From: Pseudomonadota bacterium
Lineage (GTDB): Bacteria > Pseudomonadota > Gammaproteobacteria > Enterobacterales > Enterobacteriaceae
NCBI GenBank assembly: GCA_018261615.1
Contig: JAGTSE010000015.1
Span: forward strand, 1 to 64,000
Reading direction: 5' to 3'
Length of the DNA stretch: 64,000 bases
Every line of letters begins with the position of its first letter. Position 1 is the first letter of the stretch. The position numbers were made by a program, and so were the translations under genes. The notes beneath the pieces are model-generated. The model did no database searches and was not told the DNA's origin. It saw only the letters and a list, made by a program, of their open reading frames with translations. Below, piece after piece: positions 52,443-61,493 of this stretch.

Positions 52443-53213
52443 ATGAATAACGATATCTTCCCAAACAAATTCAAGGCCGCGCTGGCGGCCCAACAGATTC
52501 AAATCGGTTGTTGGTCTGCGCTGGGTAGTCATATCAGCACTGAAGTTCTGGGCCTGGCAGGCTTTGACTGGCTGCTTCTGGACGGCGAACACGCCCCAAA
52601 CGACGTGCTCACTTTTGTACCGCAATTAATGGCGTTGAAAGGCAGCGTTAGCGCGCCGGTAGTACGCGTGCCGACTAACGAGCCGGTAGTCATCAAACGC
52701 CTGCTGGATATCGGCTTCTACAACTTCCTGATCCCGTTCGTGGAAACCGAAGACGAAGCGATAAATGCGGTAGCGGCAACCCGTTATCCGCCGGAAGGCA
52801 TTCGTGGTGTGTCGGTTTCTCATCGCGCCAATATGTTCGGCACCGTGCCGGACTATTTCCGTCAGTCCAACGCCAACATCACCATCCTGGTACAAATCGA
52901 AAGCCAGGCCGGTGTGGATAATCTTGATGCAATCCTTGCCACCGACGGCGTGGATGGCGTGTTTGTCGGCCCAAGCGATCTGGCGGCGACGCTGGGTTAC
53001 ATTGGTAACGCGGCGCACCCGGAAGTCCAGCGCGCCATTCAGCACATTTTTGCCCGCGCTAAAGCACACAACAAACCGAGCGGCATTCTGGCGCCTATGG
53101 AAGCGGATGCTCGTCGCTACCTGGAATGGGGCGCGACCGTGGTTGCGGTTGGCAGCGATTTGGGCGTGTTCCGTTCGGCGACGCAGAAACTGGCCGACAC
53201 CTTTAAAAAATAA
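52443..53213 (+). CDS. garL: 5-keto-4-deoxy-D-glucarate aldolase
   Basis: A 256-residue class II (HpcH/HpaI-type) aldolase that splits 5-keto-4-deoxy-glucarate into pyruvate and tartronate semialdehyde. '[10 protein letters not shown]' holds the catalytic His, '[11 protein letters not shown]' the metal-binding Glu and '[14 protein letters not shown]' the metal-binding Asp. The start at 52443 gives the E. coli length. It is the first intact gene after broken garP, 26 bases downstream, and probably still uses the garP promoter. Confidence 0.96.
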   Translation: MNNDIFPNKFKAALAAQQIQIGCWSALGSHISTEVLGLAGFDWLLLDGEHAPNDVLTFVPQLMALKGSVSAPVVRVPTNEPVVIKRLLDIGFYNFLIPFVETEDEAINAVAATRYPPEGIRGVSVSHRANMFGTVPDYFRQSNANITILVQIESQAGVDNLDAILATDGVDGVFVGPSDLAATLGYIGNAAHPEVQRAIQHIFARAKAHNKPSGILAPMEADARRYLEWGATVVAVGSDLGVFRSATQKLADTFKK

Positions 53214-53244
53214 CCAAACCACCCTTTAAAAGAGAGACGCAATT

Positions 53245-54135
53245 ATGACGATGAAAGTTGGTTTCATTGGCCTTGGCATTATGGGTAAACCAATGAGTAA
53301 AAACCTCATTAAAGCAGGTTACTCACTGGTGGTCGTGGACCGTAACCAGGAAGCGGTGGCTGAACTTATTGCTGCGGGTGCGGAAACGGCAGCGAACGGG
53401 AAAGCGATTGCTGAGAAGTGCGGTGTCATCATCACTATGCTGCCGAACTCACCGCATGTGAAAGAAGTGGCGCTGGGCGAAGGCGGTATTATTGAAGGCG
53501 CTAAAGCTGGTACCGTGCTGATCGACATGAGTTCCATCGCACCGCTGGCTAGCCGTGAAATCAGCGACGCGCTGAAAGCGAAAGGCGTGCAAATGCTTGA
53601 TGCGCCGGTAAGCGGCGGCGAACCGAAGGCGATCGACGGTACGCTGTCTGTGATGGTCGGCGGCGACAAAGCCGTCTTCGACAAATATTACGACCTGCTG
53701 AAATCCATGGCCGGTTCTGTTGTGCACACCGGTGATATCGGTGCGGGCAACGTCACCAAACTGGCAAACCAGGTGATTGTGGCGCTGAATATCGCTGCGA
53801 TGTCTGAAGCGCTGACGCTGGCAACCAAAGCTGGTGTTAACCCGGATCTGGTGTATCAGGCTATCCGTGGTGGTCTGGCGGGCAGCACCGTGCTGGACGC
53901 GAAAGCACCAATGGTGATGGATCGCAACTTCAAACCGGGTTTCCGTATCGATCTGCACATCAAAGATCTCTCCAACGCGCTGGATACGTCACATGGTGTG
54001 GGCGCTCAACTGCCGCTGACCGCCGCAGTGATGGAAATGATGCAGGCGTTGCGTGCTGATGGTCTGGGCAACGCCGACCATAGCGCTATTGCTTGCTACT
54101 ACGAGAAACTGGCGAAAATCGAAGTTACTCGTTAA
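53245..54135 (+). CDS. garR: Tartronate semialdehyde reductase
   Basis: A 296-residue beta-hydroxyacid dehydrogenase reducing tartronate semialdehyde to D-glycerate. The Rossmann motif 'GFIGLGIMGKPMSKNL' is at residues 5-20, the substrate motif 'DAPVSGGEPKA' follows, and the catalytic lysine is in 'GAGNVTKLANQ'. ATG 53245 is given as start; an ATG two codons later (53251) is equally possible. It lies 31 bases after garL. Confidence 0.96.
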   Translation: MTMKVGFIGLGIMGKPMSKNLIKAGYSLVVVDRNQEAVAELIAAGAETAANGKAIAEKCGVIITMLPNSPHVKEVALGEGGIIEGAKAGTVLIDMSSIAPLASREISDALKAKGVQMLDAPVSGGEPKAIDGTLSVMVGGDKAVFDKYYDLLKSMAGSVVHTGDIGAGNVTKLANQVIVALNIAAMSEALTLATKAGVNPDLVYQAIRGGLAGSTVLDAKAPMVMDRNFKPGFRIDLHIKDLSNALDTSHGVGAQLPLTAAVMEMMQALRADGLGNADHSAIACYYEKLAKIEVTR

Positions 54136-54239
54136 TTAAGAAGGGCACGGCTCTGCGCCCTGGATTTCTTATACATCCACATCTTCAGGCCGCAGTGGGC
54201 CTGAAGGGTGAAGTGCGCGGCACTATCAGGCTCACAATT

Positions 54240-55385
54240 ATGAAAATCGTAATCGCCCCAGACTCTTATAAAGAAAGCCTTTCTGCTACTGAAGTAGCCC
54301 AGGCGATAGAAAAAGGATTTCGGGAAATTTTCCCTGATGCTCACTACGTGTCAGTTCCGGTTGCCGACGGCGGTGAGGGAACAGTTGAAGCCATGATTGC
54401 CGCCACTAAAGGTACTGTGCACACCGCGCACGTTACAGGCCCGCTGGGGGATGATGTTGATGCCCGGTGGGGGATGTCCTGCGACGGGAAAACTGCTTTT
54501 ATTGAAATGGCGGCGGCCAGCGGTCTGGCGCTGGTGTCACCGGAATTACGTAACCCTTGGATTACCACTTCGCGCGGTACCGGGGAACTTATTTTGCATG
54601 CGCTGGAACATGGGGCGACCAACATTATTATTGGCATTGGCGGCAGTGCGACCAACGATGGCGGTGCGGGTATGGTACAGGCGCTGGGCGCCAAACTGAC
54701 CGATGCGAACGGCACCGAGATTGGTTACGGCGGCGGCAGTCTGATGAGCCTGAATGCGATTGATATTTCCGGGCTGGATCCGCGTCTGAGCGATTGTACG
54801 ATTCGCGTGGCCTGCGATGTGACTAACCCACTGACCGGCGAGCAGGGCGCATCGCGTATTTTTGGGCCGCAAAAAGGGGCCACCGAAGCGCTGATCGTTG
54901 AGCTGGATCGAAACCTTAGTCACTTCGCCGACGTCATCAAAAAATCGCTGCAAGTGGATGTGAAAGAGGTTCCTGGTTCCGGTGCGGCAGGCGGTATGGG
55001 CGCAGCGCTGATGGCTTTTCTCGGCGCGGAATTGCGCAGCGGTATTGAGATTGTAACCCAGGCGTTGAATCTCGAAGAGCATATTCATGACTGTACGTTG
55101 GTGGTGACCGGCGAAGGGCGTATCGACAGTCAGAGCATTCACGGCAAAGTGCCGGTCGGCGTGGCGCACGTTGCTAAAAAATACCATAAACCCGTAATCG
55201 GTATTGCCGGCTGTCTGACCAGCGATGTCGGCGTGGTTCATCATTACGGTATCGATGCGGTGTTCAGCGTGTTGACCAGCATTACCACGCTGGAAGAGGC
55301 GTTTCGCGGCGCGTTTGACAATATTTATCACGCGTCACGCAATATTGCGGCCACATTGCAGGTCGGAATGTTGACGGAAGGGTGA
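54240..55385 (+). CDS. garK: Glycerate 2-kinase GarK
   Basis: A 381-residue type 1 glycerate kinase making 2-phosphoglycerate, which enters glycolysis. 'MKIVIAPDSYKESLSATEVA', 'VPVADGGEGTVEAM' and 'IIGIGGSATNDGGAGMVQALG' are the family signatures. The start at 54240 was chosen by homology; an in-frame ATG 49 codons upstream lies in garR. It ends the garP-L-R-K operon, and its stop codon sits inside the rnpB promoter. Confidence 0.96.
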   Translation: MKIVIAPDSYKESLSATEVAQAIEKGFREIFPDAHYVSVPVADGGEGTVEAMIAATKGTVHTAHVTGPLGDDVDARWGMSCDGKTAFIEMAAASGLALVSPELRNPWITTSRGTGELILHALEHGATNIIIGIGGSATNDGGAGMVQALGAKLTDANGTEIGYGGGSLMSLNAIDISGLDPRLSDCTIRVACDVTNPLTGEQGASRIFGPQKGATEALIVELDRNLSHFADVIKKSLQVDVKEVPGSGAAGGMGAALMAFLGAELRSGIEIVTQALNLEEHIHDCTLVVTGEGRIDSQSIHGKVPVGVAHVAKKYHKPVIGIAGCLTSDVGVVHHYGIDAVFSVLTSITTLEEAFRGAFDNIYHASRNIAATLQVGMLTEG

Positions 55386-55410
55386 CAGGCGCGTGCAAAC
55401 CCACTATACT
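55382..55410 (+). promoter_or_regulatory. rnpB promoter
   Basis: GTGACA (55382-55387) and TATACT (55405-55410) with a 17-base spacer place the start of transcription at about 55418. The -35 element overlaps the garK stop codon. Confidence 0.75.
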
Positions 55411-55417
55411 GCGCGCC

Positions 55418-55794
<377 letters not shown>

Positions 55795-55803
55795 TTTCAG
55801 GTA

Positions 55804-55832
55804 AAAACCCGCTTCGGCGGGTTTTTGCTTTT
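55804..55832 (+). terminator. Intrinsic terminator of rnpB
   Basis: AAAACCCGC / GCGGGTTTTT with a TTCG loop lies ten bases after the mature 3' end. Confidence 0.92.
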
Positions 55833-55850
55833 CTGCGGCTCTGCGGCGAG

Positions 55851-55938
55851 AGATGAATGGCTGTCCACGCCGTTTTGTAGGCTGGATAAGCGCAGCACCA
55901 TCCGGCAAATTGCCTGATGGCGGTGATGCATTATCAGA
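55851..55938 (+). repeat. Partial copy of the rnpB 3' end followed by REP palindromes
   Basis: AGATGAATGGCTGTCCACGC (55851-55870) repeats the rnpB segment at 55745-55764 with two changes. In K-12, longer repeats containing the rnpB 3' end follow the gene. Next come a REP with arms GGCTGGAT / ATCCGGC (55880-55906) and a second imperfect palindrome (55911-55938). The remaining bases to 56040 show nothing I can identify. Confidence 0.65.
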
Positions 55939-56106
55939 CCGACTCCCTGACCTGCGATTTTACAACTCCACGACCATCAATAACATCGTACTGTTCCCTT
56001 AAGCTCAATTGCTTCTAACCCTATAAAAAAATATCCATCTGTGCGTATGACGGAAAGCGTTACTCTGTTTCAGAAAGGTTTTATTGCTACGGGAGTCGTT
56101 GCCGCT

Positions 56107-56355
56107 ATGGAACAAAAGTCAGTACTCATCATTCAGGTGGGAAGTGCCCCGGAACCGCTACGCCAGGTTCATGGCGATATTCCGCTTTGGTTTTGTGAGC
56201 TACTTGGATATTCGCAGGACGAAGTGGACATTGTGCGCGTTTTTGAGGGCGAAACGTTGCCTGCTCCGGATGCTAGCCGGGTGGCGATCATCACGGGGTC
56301 GTGGGCGATGGTTTCGGACAGACTGCCATGGAGTGAAAAGACGGCCGAATGGCTT
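56107..56355 (+). pseudogene. N-terminal remnant of a class I glutamine amidotransferase
   Basis: About 83 codons starting MEQKSVLIIQVGSAPEPLRQ show the beginning of a GMP-synthase-like amidotransferase domain. They include 'VFEGETLPAPD' and 'VAIITGSWAMVSDRLPWSE', and run to 'KTAEWL'. The expected continuation, with the catalytic Cys in a G-x-C-x-G motif, does not follow. The frame instead runs through the antisense of yhaL and ends at 56598. A start at 56041 (GTG) is also in frame. It is a truncated gene, and no function is expected. Confidence 0.65.
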
Positions 56356-56389
56356 TATTGCCGTAGAGACTTATCGCTGGGGAAAAGCA

Positions 56390-56420
56390 TAAAAATGCCC
56401 CGGCATAAACCGGGGGGCTG
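56390..56420 (-). terminator. Intrinsic terminator after yhaL
   Basis: On the minus strand, CCCCCCGG / CCGGGGC arms are followed by ATTTTTATG, just beyond the yhaL stop. Confidence 0.7.
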
Positions 56421-56424
56421 GAGA

Positions 56425-56583
56425 TCAGGCGGCATTTTCTTCGGCCAGCCGGATTTCGGCTTCGGCGACGATAGCTTCCAGCTCGGTAAGCATCTCTTCA
56501 AACCCAAAGACCGGAAGCGGTTCATGGAGCGCAGGCTGGGTGTGGACGCTCTCGAAAGATATTTTAGTTACGCTGCTATTCAT
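56425..56583 (-). CDS. yhaL: Small conserved protein YhaL
   Basis: A 52-residue frame preceded by an AGGTGA ribosome site. The C-terminal half 'FGFEEMLTELEAIVAEAEIR', then LAEENAA, is an acidic amphipathic helix. It matches the end of E. coli YhaL ('FGYEEMLSELEAIVADAETR...'), while the first 25 residues are unrelated to the Lys-rich K-12 N-terminus. It lies next to yhaK as in E. coli. The function is unknown. The helix could be a dimerising or protein-binding segment. Confidence 0.75.
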   Translation of the reverse strand: MNSSVTKISFESVHTQPALHEPLPVFGFEEMLTELEAIVAEAEIRLAEENAA

Positions 56584-56608
56584 ATACTCACCTGCTAAAA
56601 CATAACTA

Positions 56609-57310
56609 TCACACTGGTAAATCTATCAGCAAAGCGCGTAACGGCGTGTCGGCAACTAACGTTATGTTAGCCTCATCACGAATAAAAGCGCCGTCGCCGC
56701 AGGTCAGGGCTTCCTTCGCTTCGCAATGCGTTACGGCATGTACCGTACCGTGGATCGATTGCAGATAGGCGCGCGGGCCATGTAACTGAATTGTCAGCTC
56801 CTCGCCTTTTTTCAACTCGATATGGTGCAGCCACACTTGCTGACGCAGTTGCAAACTTCCCTCGCCGCCATCCGGCGACGCGAGCAGTTGTTGCGATGCA
56901 TCGGCAATCGTCATTTTCTGCACCGGTGGGTTTTCGCGCTCCGGACAGGCATCAAGCCACAACTGCATACGCGTTAACGACTTGTCTTTACTCAGGTTAT
57001 GTTCGCTATAGCTGATGCCCGGCTGAGTGGCGATAAGCAGCGCTTCACCGGCTTTCGCCTGGACATGGTTCCCTTCGCTGTCGCGGTATTCCGCTTCACC
57101 TTCAAGGATCAGGTTCAGAATATCCACTTTCGGGTAGGCCCGTGGCTGGAAGGAGGCACCTGGAGCAAGGACCTCCTGGTTCAGTACGCGCAGGGAGGCA
57201 TAACCTAACAGTTTCGGGTCAAAGTAATGTCCAAAGGAAAAAGTGTAACGGGCCTGAAGCCAGCCGAAATCAGCTTGTCCGCATTGTTTTGCAGTACGGG
57301 TAGTAATCAT
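56609..57310 (-). CDS. yhaK: Pirin-like bicupin protein YhaK
   Basis: A 233-residue bicupin. The N-terminal cupin contains 'FSFGHYFDPKLLGYASLRVLN' and the pirin signature around 'FQPRAYPKVDILNLILEGEA', in which the usual 'H-x-H' metal ligands are altered. YhaK of E. coli lacks a bound metal and responds to oxidation of exposed cysteines. It is divergent from yhaJ, whose product regulates it. Length equals E. coli. Confidence 0.93.
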   Translation of the reverse strand: MITTRTAKQCGQADFGWLQARYTFSFGHYFDPKLLGYASLRVLNQEVLAPGASFQPRAYPKVDILNLILEGEAEYRDSEGNHVQAKAGEALLIATQPGISYSEHNLSKDKSLTRMQLWLDACPERENPPVQKMTIADASQQLLASPDGGEGSLQLRQQVWLHHIELKKGEELTIQLHGPRAYLQSIHGTVHAVTHCEAKEALTCGDGAFIRDEANITLVADTPLRALLIDLPV

Positions 57311-57416
57311 CGTTATTGACCTCTCTTTACTTAAAACAATGTTAAAGGTATAGACGATGCATTGTTAGCCAGATATTCTGCCAGGTATGTTCAAATTTAC
57401 TGAATGAGAACAATAA

Positions 57417-58313
57417 ATGTCGAAAGAAAGGGCACTTACGCTGGAAGCGTTGCGCGTGATGGATGCGATTGATCGGCGCGGAAGCTTTGCCGCTGCGGCG
57501 GATGAGTTGGGGCGCGTTCCTTCCGCACTCAGCTACACCATGCAAAAACTGGAAGAAGAACTGGATGTGGTACTGTTTGACCGCTCTGGCCACCGGACCA
57601 AATTCACTAACGTCGGGCGTATGTTGCTGGAGCGCGGGCGCGTGCTGCTGGAAGCGGCAGATAAACTAACGACCGATGCCGAAGCGCTGGCGCGTGGTTG
57701 GGAAACACACCTGACGCTGGTTACCGAAGCGCTGGTGCCGACGGTTGAACTCTTCCCGCTGGTGGAGAGGCTGGCGGCGAAAGCCAATACGCAATTATCG
57801 ATTATTACCGAAGTGCTGGCCGGAGCATGGGAGCGTCTGGAGCAGGGGCGCGCGGATATCGTTGTCGCGCCGGATATGCACTTTCGTTCCTCATCGGAAA
57901 TTAACTCCCGCAAGCTCTACTCGGTAATGAATGTGTATGTTGCCGCGCCGGATCACCCGATTCATCAGGAGCCGGAACCGCTGTCGGAAGTCACTCGCGT
58001 GAAATACCGCGGCGTGGCAGTGGCGGATACCGCCCGTGAACGGCCGGTGTTAACAGTACAACTGCTGGACAAACAGCCGCGTCTGACGGTCAGTACCATT
58101 GAAGATAAACGCCAGGCGTTGCTGGCAGGCCTCGGCGTGGCGACAATACCTTACCCGCTGGTGGAACAGGATATCGCCGAAGGCCGACTGCGGGTCGTGA
58201 GCCCGGAATATACCAGCCAGGTGGATATCATTATGGCGTGGCGTCGTGACAGCATGGGTGAAGGTAAAGCCTGGTGCCTGCGTGAAATCCCCAAGCTGTT
58301 TGCCGGTAAATAA
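57417..58313 (+). CDS. yhaJ: LysR-type regulator YhaJ
   Basis: A 298-residue LysR-family activator. The N-terminal winged helix-turn-helix ('ALRVMDAIDRRGSFAAAADELGRVPSALSYTMQKLE', about 10-45) is followed by an inducer-binding domain. In E. coli YhaJ responds to aromatic breakdown products such as methylhydroquinone and activates yqjF and yhaK. Both genes are in this window. It is divergent from yhaK with about 107 bases between them. Confidence 0.95.
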   Translation: MSKERALTLEALRVMDAIDRRGSFAAAADELGRVPSALSYTMQKLEEELDVVLFDRSGHRTKFTNVGRMLLERGRVLLEAADKLTTDAEALARGWETHLTLVTEALVPTVELFPLVERLAAKANTQLSIITEVLAGAWERLEQGRADIVVAPDMHFRSSSEINSRKLYSVMNVYVAAPDHPIHQEPEPLSEVTRVKYRGVAVADTARERPVLTVQLLDKQPRLTVSTIEDKRQALLAGLGVATIPYPLVEQDIAEGRLRVVSPEYTSQVDIIMAWRRDSMGEGKAWCLREIPKLFAGK

Positions 58314-58319
58314 TCCCTT

Positions 58320-58685
58320 TCAGGGAAATGCTTTCGGCTGCGGCCCAAAACGGTTCTCCCCGGACGTACTGCGCTGGCTGTAAAAGGCCAGTAACATTAA
58401 CCAGCCCAGCACCGGAAGCAGGAGTAACAACAACCAGCGACCACGGCGATCGGTATCGTGCAGGCGGCGAACCTGCACCGCCAGCGAAGGTACTAGTACC
58501 AGTAACGTGTAAATCAGGCTCAGTGGGCCAAACCCGCCGTCAAAGTGCCAGCCAAGAATGTGGTCCACCACCATCAGTACGCCGGAAAGAATGATGTTGA
58601 CCAGCACGAACATCCAAAACTCGCGCCGGTGCGCCCGTCCGTGGAAGGTGGCATAGTTACCCAGTACCTTAAAATACCAGTCCAT
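58320..58685 (-). CDS. yhaH: DUF805 inner-membrane protein (YhaH/YhaI type)
   Basis: A 121-residue DUF805 protein starting MDWYFKVLGNYATFHGRAHRREFWMF, with about three transmembrane helices, the motif 'VRRLHDTDRRGRWLLLLLLP' and the end 'SGENRFGPQPK'. K-12 has two adjacent paralogues here (yhaH and yhaI); this window has only one. Its length and end fit YhaH slightly better, but the assignment between the two is uncertain. The function is unknown. It converges with yhaJ. Confidence 0.8.
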   Translation of the reverse strand: MDWYFKVLGNYATFHGRAHRREFWMFVLVNIILSGVLMVVDHILGWHFDGGFGPLSLIYTLLVLVPSLAVQVRRLHDTDRRGRWLLLLLLPVLGWLMLLAFYSQRSTSGENRFGPQPKAFP

Positions 58686-58810
58686 TTTTAACCTCGATCA
58701 ACTGTCAATTCGTTGTTTTCTAAACGATCAAAGTAATAATAGACGGCAAAAATACAAAGCGATAAATCCGGCGAGAAATAATTTGGGCGCGCGGTAACAC
58801 GCCCGAAAGA

Positions 58811-59797
58811 TCAGGCGAAACGAATGTCTCGCCCATGAGGTTCATCCAGATTCTGCCATGGCCCGACAGAGATGATCCCGGTTGGGTTGATGGTCTTGTG
58901 GCTGCGGAAATAGTGATTGCGGATATGCGCAAAATCGACGGTTTCCGCAACGCCCGGCATCTGGTAAATATCGCGCAGAAAACCGTGCAGATTGAGATAG
59001 TCGCTGATGCGGTGTTTATCACATTTAAAATGGGTGACATACACCGGATCGAAGCGGATAAGCGTGGTCCACAGACGAATATCTGCTTCTGTCAGCCGAT
59101 CGCCGGTCAAATAACGGTGCTGACCCAGGATCTGCTCCAGCCGTTCCAGCGAGGTAAAGATGTTCACCACGGCTTCGTCGTATGCCTGCTGGCTGGTGGA
59201 AAAACCTGCTTTATAGACACCATTGTTGACGTTGTCGTAGATCCAGCTATTGAGCTCATCGATTTGCGCGTGCAGTTCTGGCGGGTAGTAATCCCCTGCT
59301 CTGGCGCCCAGCCCGTCAAAAGCGGTATTGAACATGCGGATAATTTCCGCTGATTCATTACTGACAATGGTGTGATTCTTTTTATCCCACAGCACCGGCA
59401 CGGTGACGCGGCCGCTGTAGTGCGGATCGGCATGCAGATAAAGCTGATAGAGAAATTCGTGCTGATAGAGGGTATCACCGGTCGCCGCCGGGAAATCGTC
59501 ATCAAACGTCCAGCCATTTTCCAGCATCAATGGGTGAACTACGGAAACAGAGATAAACGGTTCCAGGCCTTTCAGTTTACGTAGGATCAGAGTACGGTGC
59601 GCCCACGGGCAAGCCAGCGAAACATAGAGATGGTAGCGATCTTTCTCTGCGGCGAAGCCCCCTTCACCGGATGGGCCAGGCGCGCCATCGGCAGTGAGCC
59701 AGTTGCGAAATGCGGAAACAGAGCGCTTAAACTGCCCACAGGTGGATTTTGTGTCATACCAGGTGTCGTGCCAGACGCCATCAATCAGTTGTCCCAT
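58811..59797 (-). CDS. yqjG: Glutathionyl-hydroquinone reductase YqjG
   Basis: A 328-residue Xi-class glutathione transferase that reduces glutathionyl-hydroquinones. The catalytic cysteine is C63 in 'SLACPWAHRTLI'. The N-terminal thioredoxin fold and C-terminal helical domain (from about 165) are complete. It sits 80 bases downstream of yqjF, so it may share the YhaJ-controlled unit. Together with YhaJ and YqjF this suggests a small quinone/aromatic-stress module. Confidence 0.96.
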   Translation of the reverse strand: MGQLIDGVWHDTWYDTKSTCGQFKRSVSAFRNWLTADGAPGPSGEGGFAAEKDRYHLYVSLACPWAHRTLILRKLKGLEPFISVSVVHPLMLENGWTFDDDFPAATGDTLYQHEFLYQLYLHADPHYSGRVTVPVLWDKKNHTIVSNESAEIIRMFNTAFDGLGARAGDYYPPELHAQIDELNSWIYDNVNNGVYKAGFSTSQQAYDEAVVNIFTSLERLEQILGQHRYLTGDRLTEADIRLWTTLIRFDPVYVTHFKCDKHRISDYLNLHGFLRDIYQMPGVAETVDFAHIRNHYFRSHKTINPTGIISVGPWQNLDEPHGRDIRFA

Positions 59798-59877
59798 TTT
59801 GCTTGCTTCCCCCTTCTGATAGCAAAAAAGCGAGGAGTGAACTCCTCGCTTTGATCTCTTTACTCAGTATAGAGTGC

Positions 59878-60270
59878 TTACCATTTTTTATTCAGTACGC
59901 GGTCGATGCTGATGGCACCAGGACCGGTGATACCCAGCAGCAGATAGCCGCCAGCGATGGTCAGGTTTTTCATAAACATCAGCGAGTTCACCCCTTCCGC
60001 AAAGTTATTGTGGAAGATGAATGCGGTCAGCAGTGTGAAACCCGCAGTGAACAGCGCGGTGGTGCGGGTCAGGAAACCGAACAGGATCGCCAGACCGCCG
60101 CCGAACTCAAGCAGGATGGTCAACGGCAGCAGGAATCCCGGCACGCCCATTGCTTCCATATATTGCTGCGTACCTGCATAACCGGTAATTTTCCCCCAGC
60201 CAGCCACGATAAACAGAATCGGCATCAGGATACGTGCGACCAGAAAACCAATATCTTCTAATTTTTTCAT
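59878..60270 (-). CDS. yqjF: DoxX-family membrane protein YqjF
   Basis: A 130-residue four-helix inner-membrane protein of the DoxX family. 'ARILMPILFIVAGWGKITGY' near residues 13-32 and 'FGGGLAILFGFLTR' are typical. Its E. coli promoter is activated by YhaJ in response to aromatic compounds. It follows yqjK with a 194-base gap. No gene lies in that gap. Confidence 0.92.
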   Translation of the reverse strand: MKKLEDIGFLVARILMPILFIVAGWGKITGYAGTQQYMEAMGVPGFLLPLTILLEFGGGLAILFGFLTRTTALFTAGFTLLTAFIFHNNFAEGVNSLMFMKNLTIAGGYLLLGITGPGAISIDRVLNKKW

Positions 60271-60464
60271 CTTTTTCTCCAGAGGGCCACTACCGCGGCT
60301 ATCAGTAAATAGTGTGCAATTACGGGAAGTTGCCGCGTGCTTGCTGTCGATGGAGAGGATAGTAATCGTGGCGGGAAAAGATTGTTAGCAAGGAAAACTG
60401 TCTAATTTTTTCAAAAAAACTGAGTAAGAAGAGAAGGGCGATCATCGCGACCGCCCTTAAAGCA

Positions 60465-60755
60465 TTAACGTGGTGAGTTGAGCGTGGTTTTAACCAGGCG
60501 CCACAGGCTCCAGATGCCGAGACCGCGTTTACCCCAGCGCACCAGTATATTAGGATGGCGAACCGACCAGACAGCGAGCGCACTGCTACCAATTAATGCC
60601 CATGAACGCAGGCTGAGCAGGGTATTCCAGCCGCGATCATAAGGGCTGGTCGCTGCAAGCCAGTCGCGACGCCCGGCGGTGAGATCCAGCCGTTGCTGCT
60701 GGATCTCGCTGAGCAAGCGCGCTTTACGTTTCAGACGCTCTGCTTTGCTGCTCAC
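60465..60755 (-). CDS. yqjK: YqjK-family protein
   Basis: A 96-residue protein with a Lys/Arg-rich N-terminus and one hydrophobic stretch ('SLRSWALIGSSALAVWSV', about 48-65). Its start overlaps the yqjE stop by four bases, so the two are translationally coupled. The function is unknown; it belongs to the yqjC-D-E-K envelope cluster. Confidence 0.88.
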   Translation of the reverse strand: MSSKAERLKRKARLLSEIQQQRLDLTAGRRDWLAATSPYDRGWNTLLSLRSWALIGSSALAVWSVRHPNILVRWGKRGLGIWSLWRLVKTTLNSPR

Positions 60756-61150
60756 GATTTATCGTCCTTTAGCAGGGTGCGGTCATTTTCAAGCTCTTGC
60801 CGAGTATGGCGCAGCAGTGTTGATGCGCGCGCTTTGCGTAGCGTCCAGATGCCGCCAATCAGCGCCAGCACCAGTAACATTACCGTGGTAGCAATCATCG
60901 CATTCAGGCGATATTGCGGATCAATGGCCCAAATAATCAGCACCATCAGACTCATCAGGCCAAATGCGGCAAAAAGAATGGTCAGACCCAGCATCATCAA
61001 CAACTGGAACAGATTGGCTTTCTCTTCTTCCAGCTCGACAACCGCCAGCCGCAGGCGGGTCTCAACCATCTCTACAAGGATCGTCAGAATTCGCTGACCA
61101 ATCCCCAGCGCACTTTTGCCTGGCCCCTGCGCGTGTCGTGGCTCCGTCAT
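60752..61150 (-). CDS. yqjE: Inner-membrane protein YqjE (DUF1469/holin-X-like)
   Basis: A 132-residue protein with two adjacent transmembrane helices (about 45-95) and charged ends. It starts one base after the yqjD stop and overlaps yqjK. YqjD, YqjE and YqjK are stationary-phase (RpoS-linked) products in E. coli. Its precise role is unknown. Confidence 0.9.
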   Translation of the reverse strand: MTEPRHAQGPGKSALGIGQRILTILVEMVETRLRLAVVELEEEKANLFQLLMMLGLTILFAAFGLMSLMVLIIWAIDPQYRLNAMIATTVMLLVLALIGGIWTLRKARASTLLRHTRQELENDRTLLKDDKS

Positions 61151-61151
61151 A

Positions 61152-61454
61152 TCAACGACGCGTCAGCAGCACGCCCAGCGCTACCCCAATAGCGGCGCCG
61201 ATGCCTACACTGGCCCATGGGTTTTCACGAACATATTCATCCGTACGAGCGGCGGCTTCACGCGTTTGTTTGGCGATTACATCGCTCGTTTCGCTGAGGC
61301 GATGACGGCTGTCACGCAAAGCCTGCTCAGCTTTTCCCCGTAATTTACTCAGCTCTTCTTTAGATTTTTCACCAGAATTACTCAGCACTTCTTCCAGCGT
61401 ATCCGCAAGGGATTTCAGTTCAGCGCGCAAATCATCGGTATTATTTTTTGACAT
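61152..61454 (-). CDS. yqjD: Ribosome-anchoring inner-membrane protein YqjD
   Basis: A 100-residue DUF883 (ElaB/YqjD) protein: a long charged helix and a single C-terminal membrane anchor 'WASVGIGAAIGVALGVLLTR' (about 80-99) with glycine-zipper spacing. In E. coli it binds ribosomes in stationary phase and localises them to the membrane, inhibiting growth when overproduced. It lies 39 bases after yqjC. Confidence 0.93.
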   Translation of the reverse strand: MSKNNTDDLRAELKSLADTLEEVLSNSGEKSKEELSKLRGKAEQALRDSRHRLSETSDVIAKQTREAAARTDEYVRENPWASVGIGAAIGVALGVLLTRR

Positions 61455-61493
61455 AATTTTCTCCAGGTGAGTGAGTGGTAACGTCCTTAAAAA

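Noticed and set aside
54093..54239. An N-terminal extension of GarK by 49 residues
   Set aside because: It overlaps the garR 3' end and the spacer, and has no family similarity. The ATG at 54240 gives the known length.
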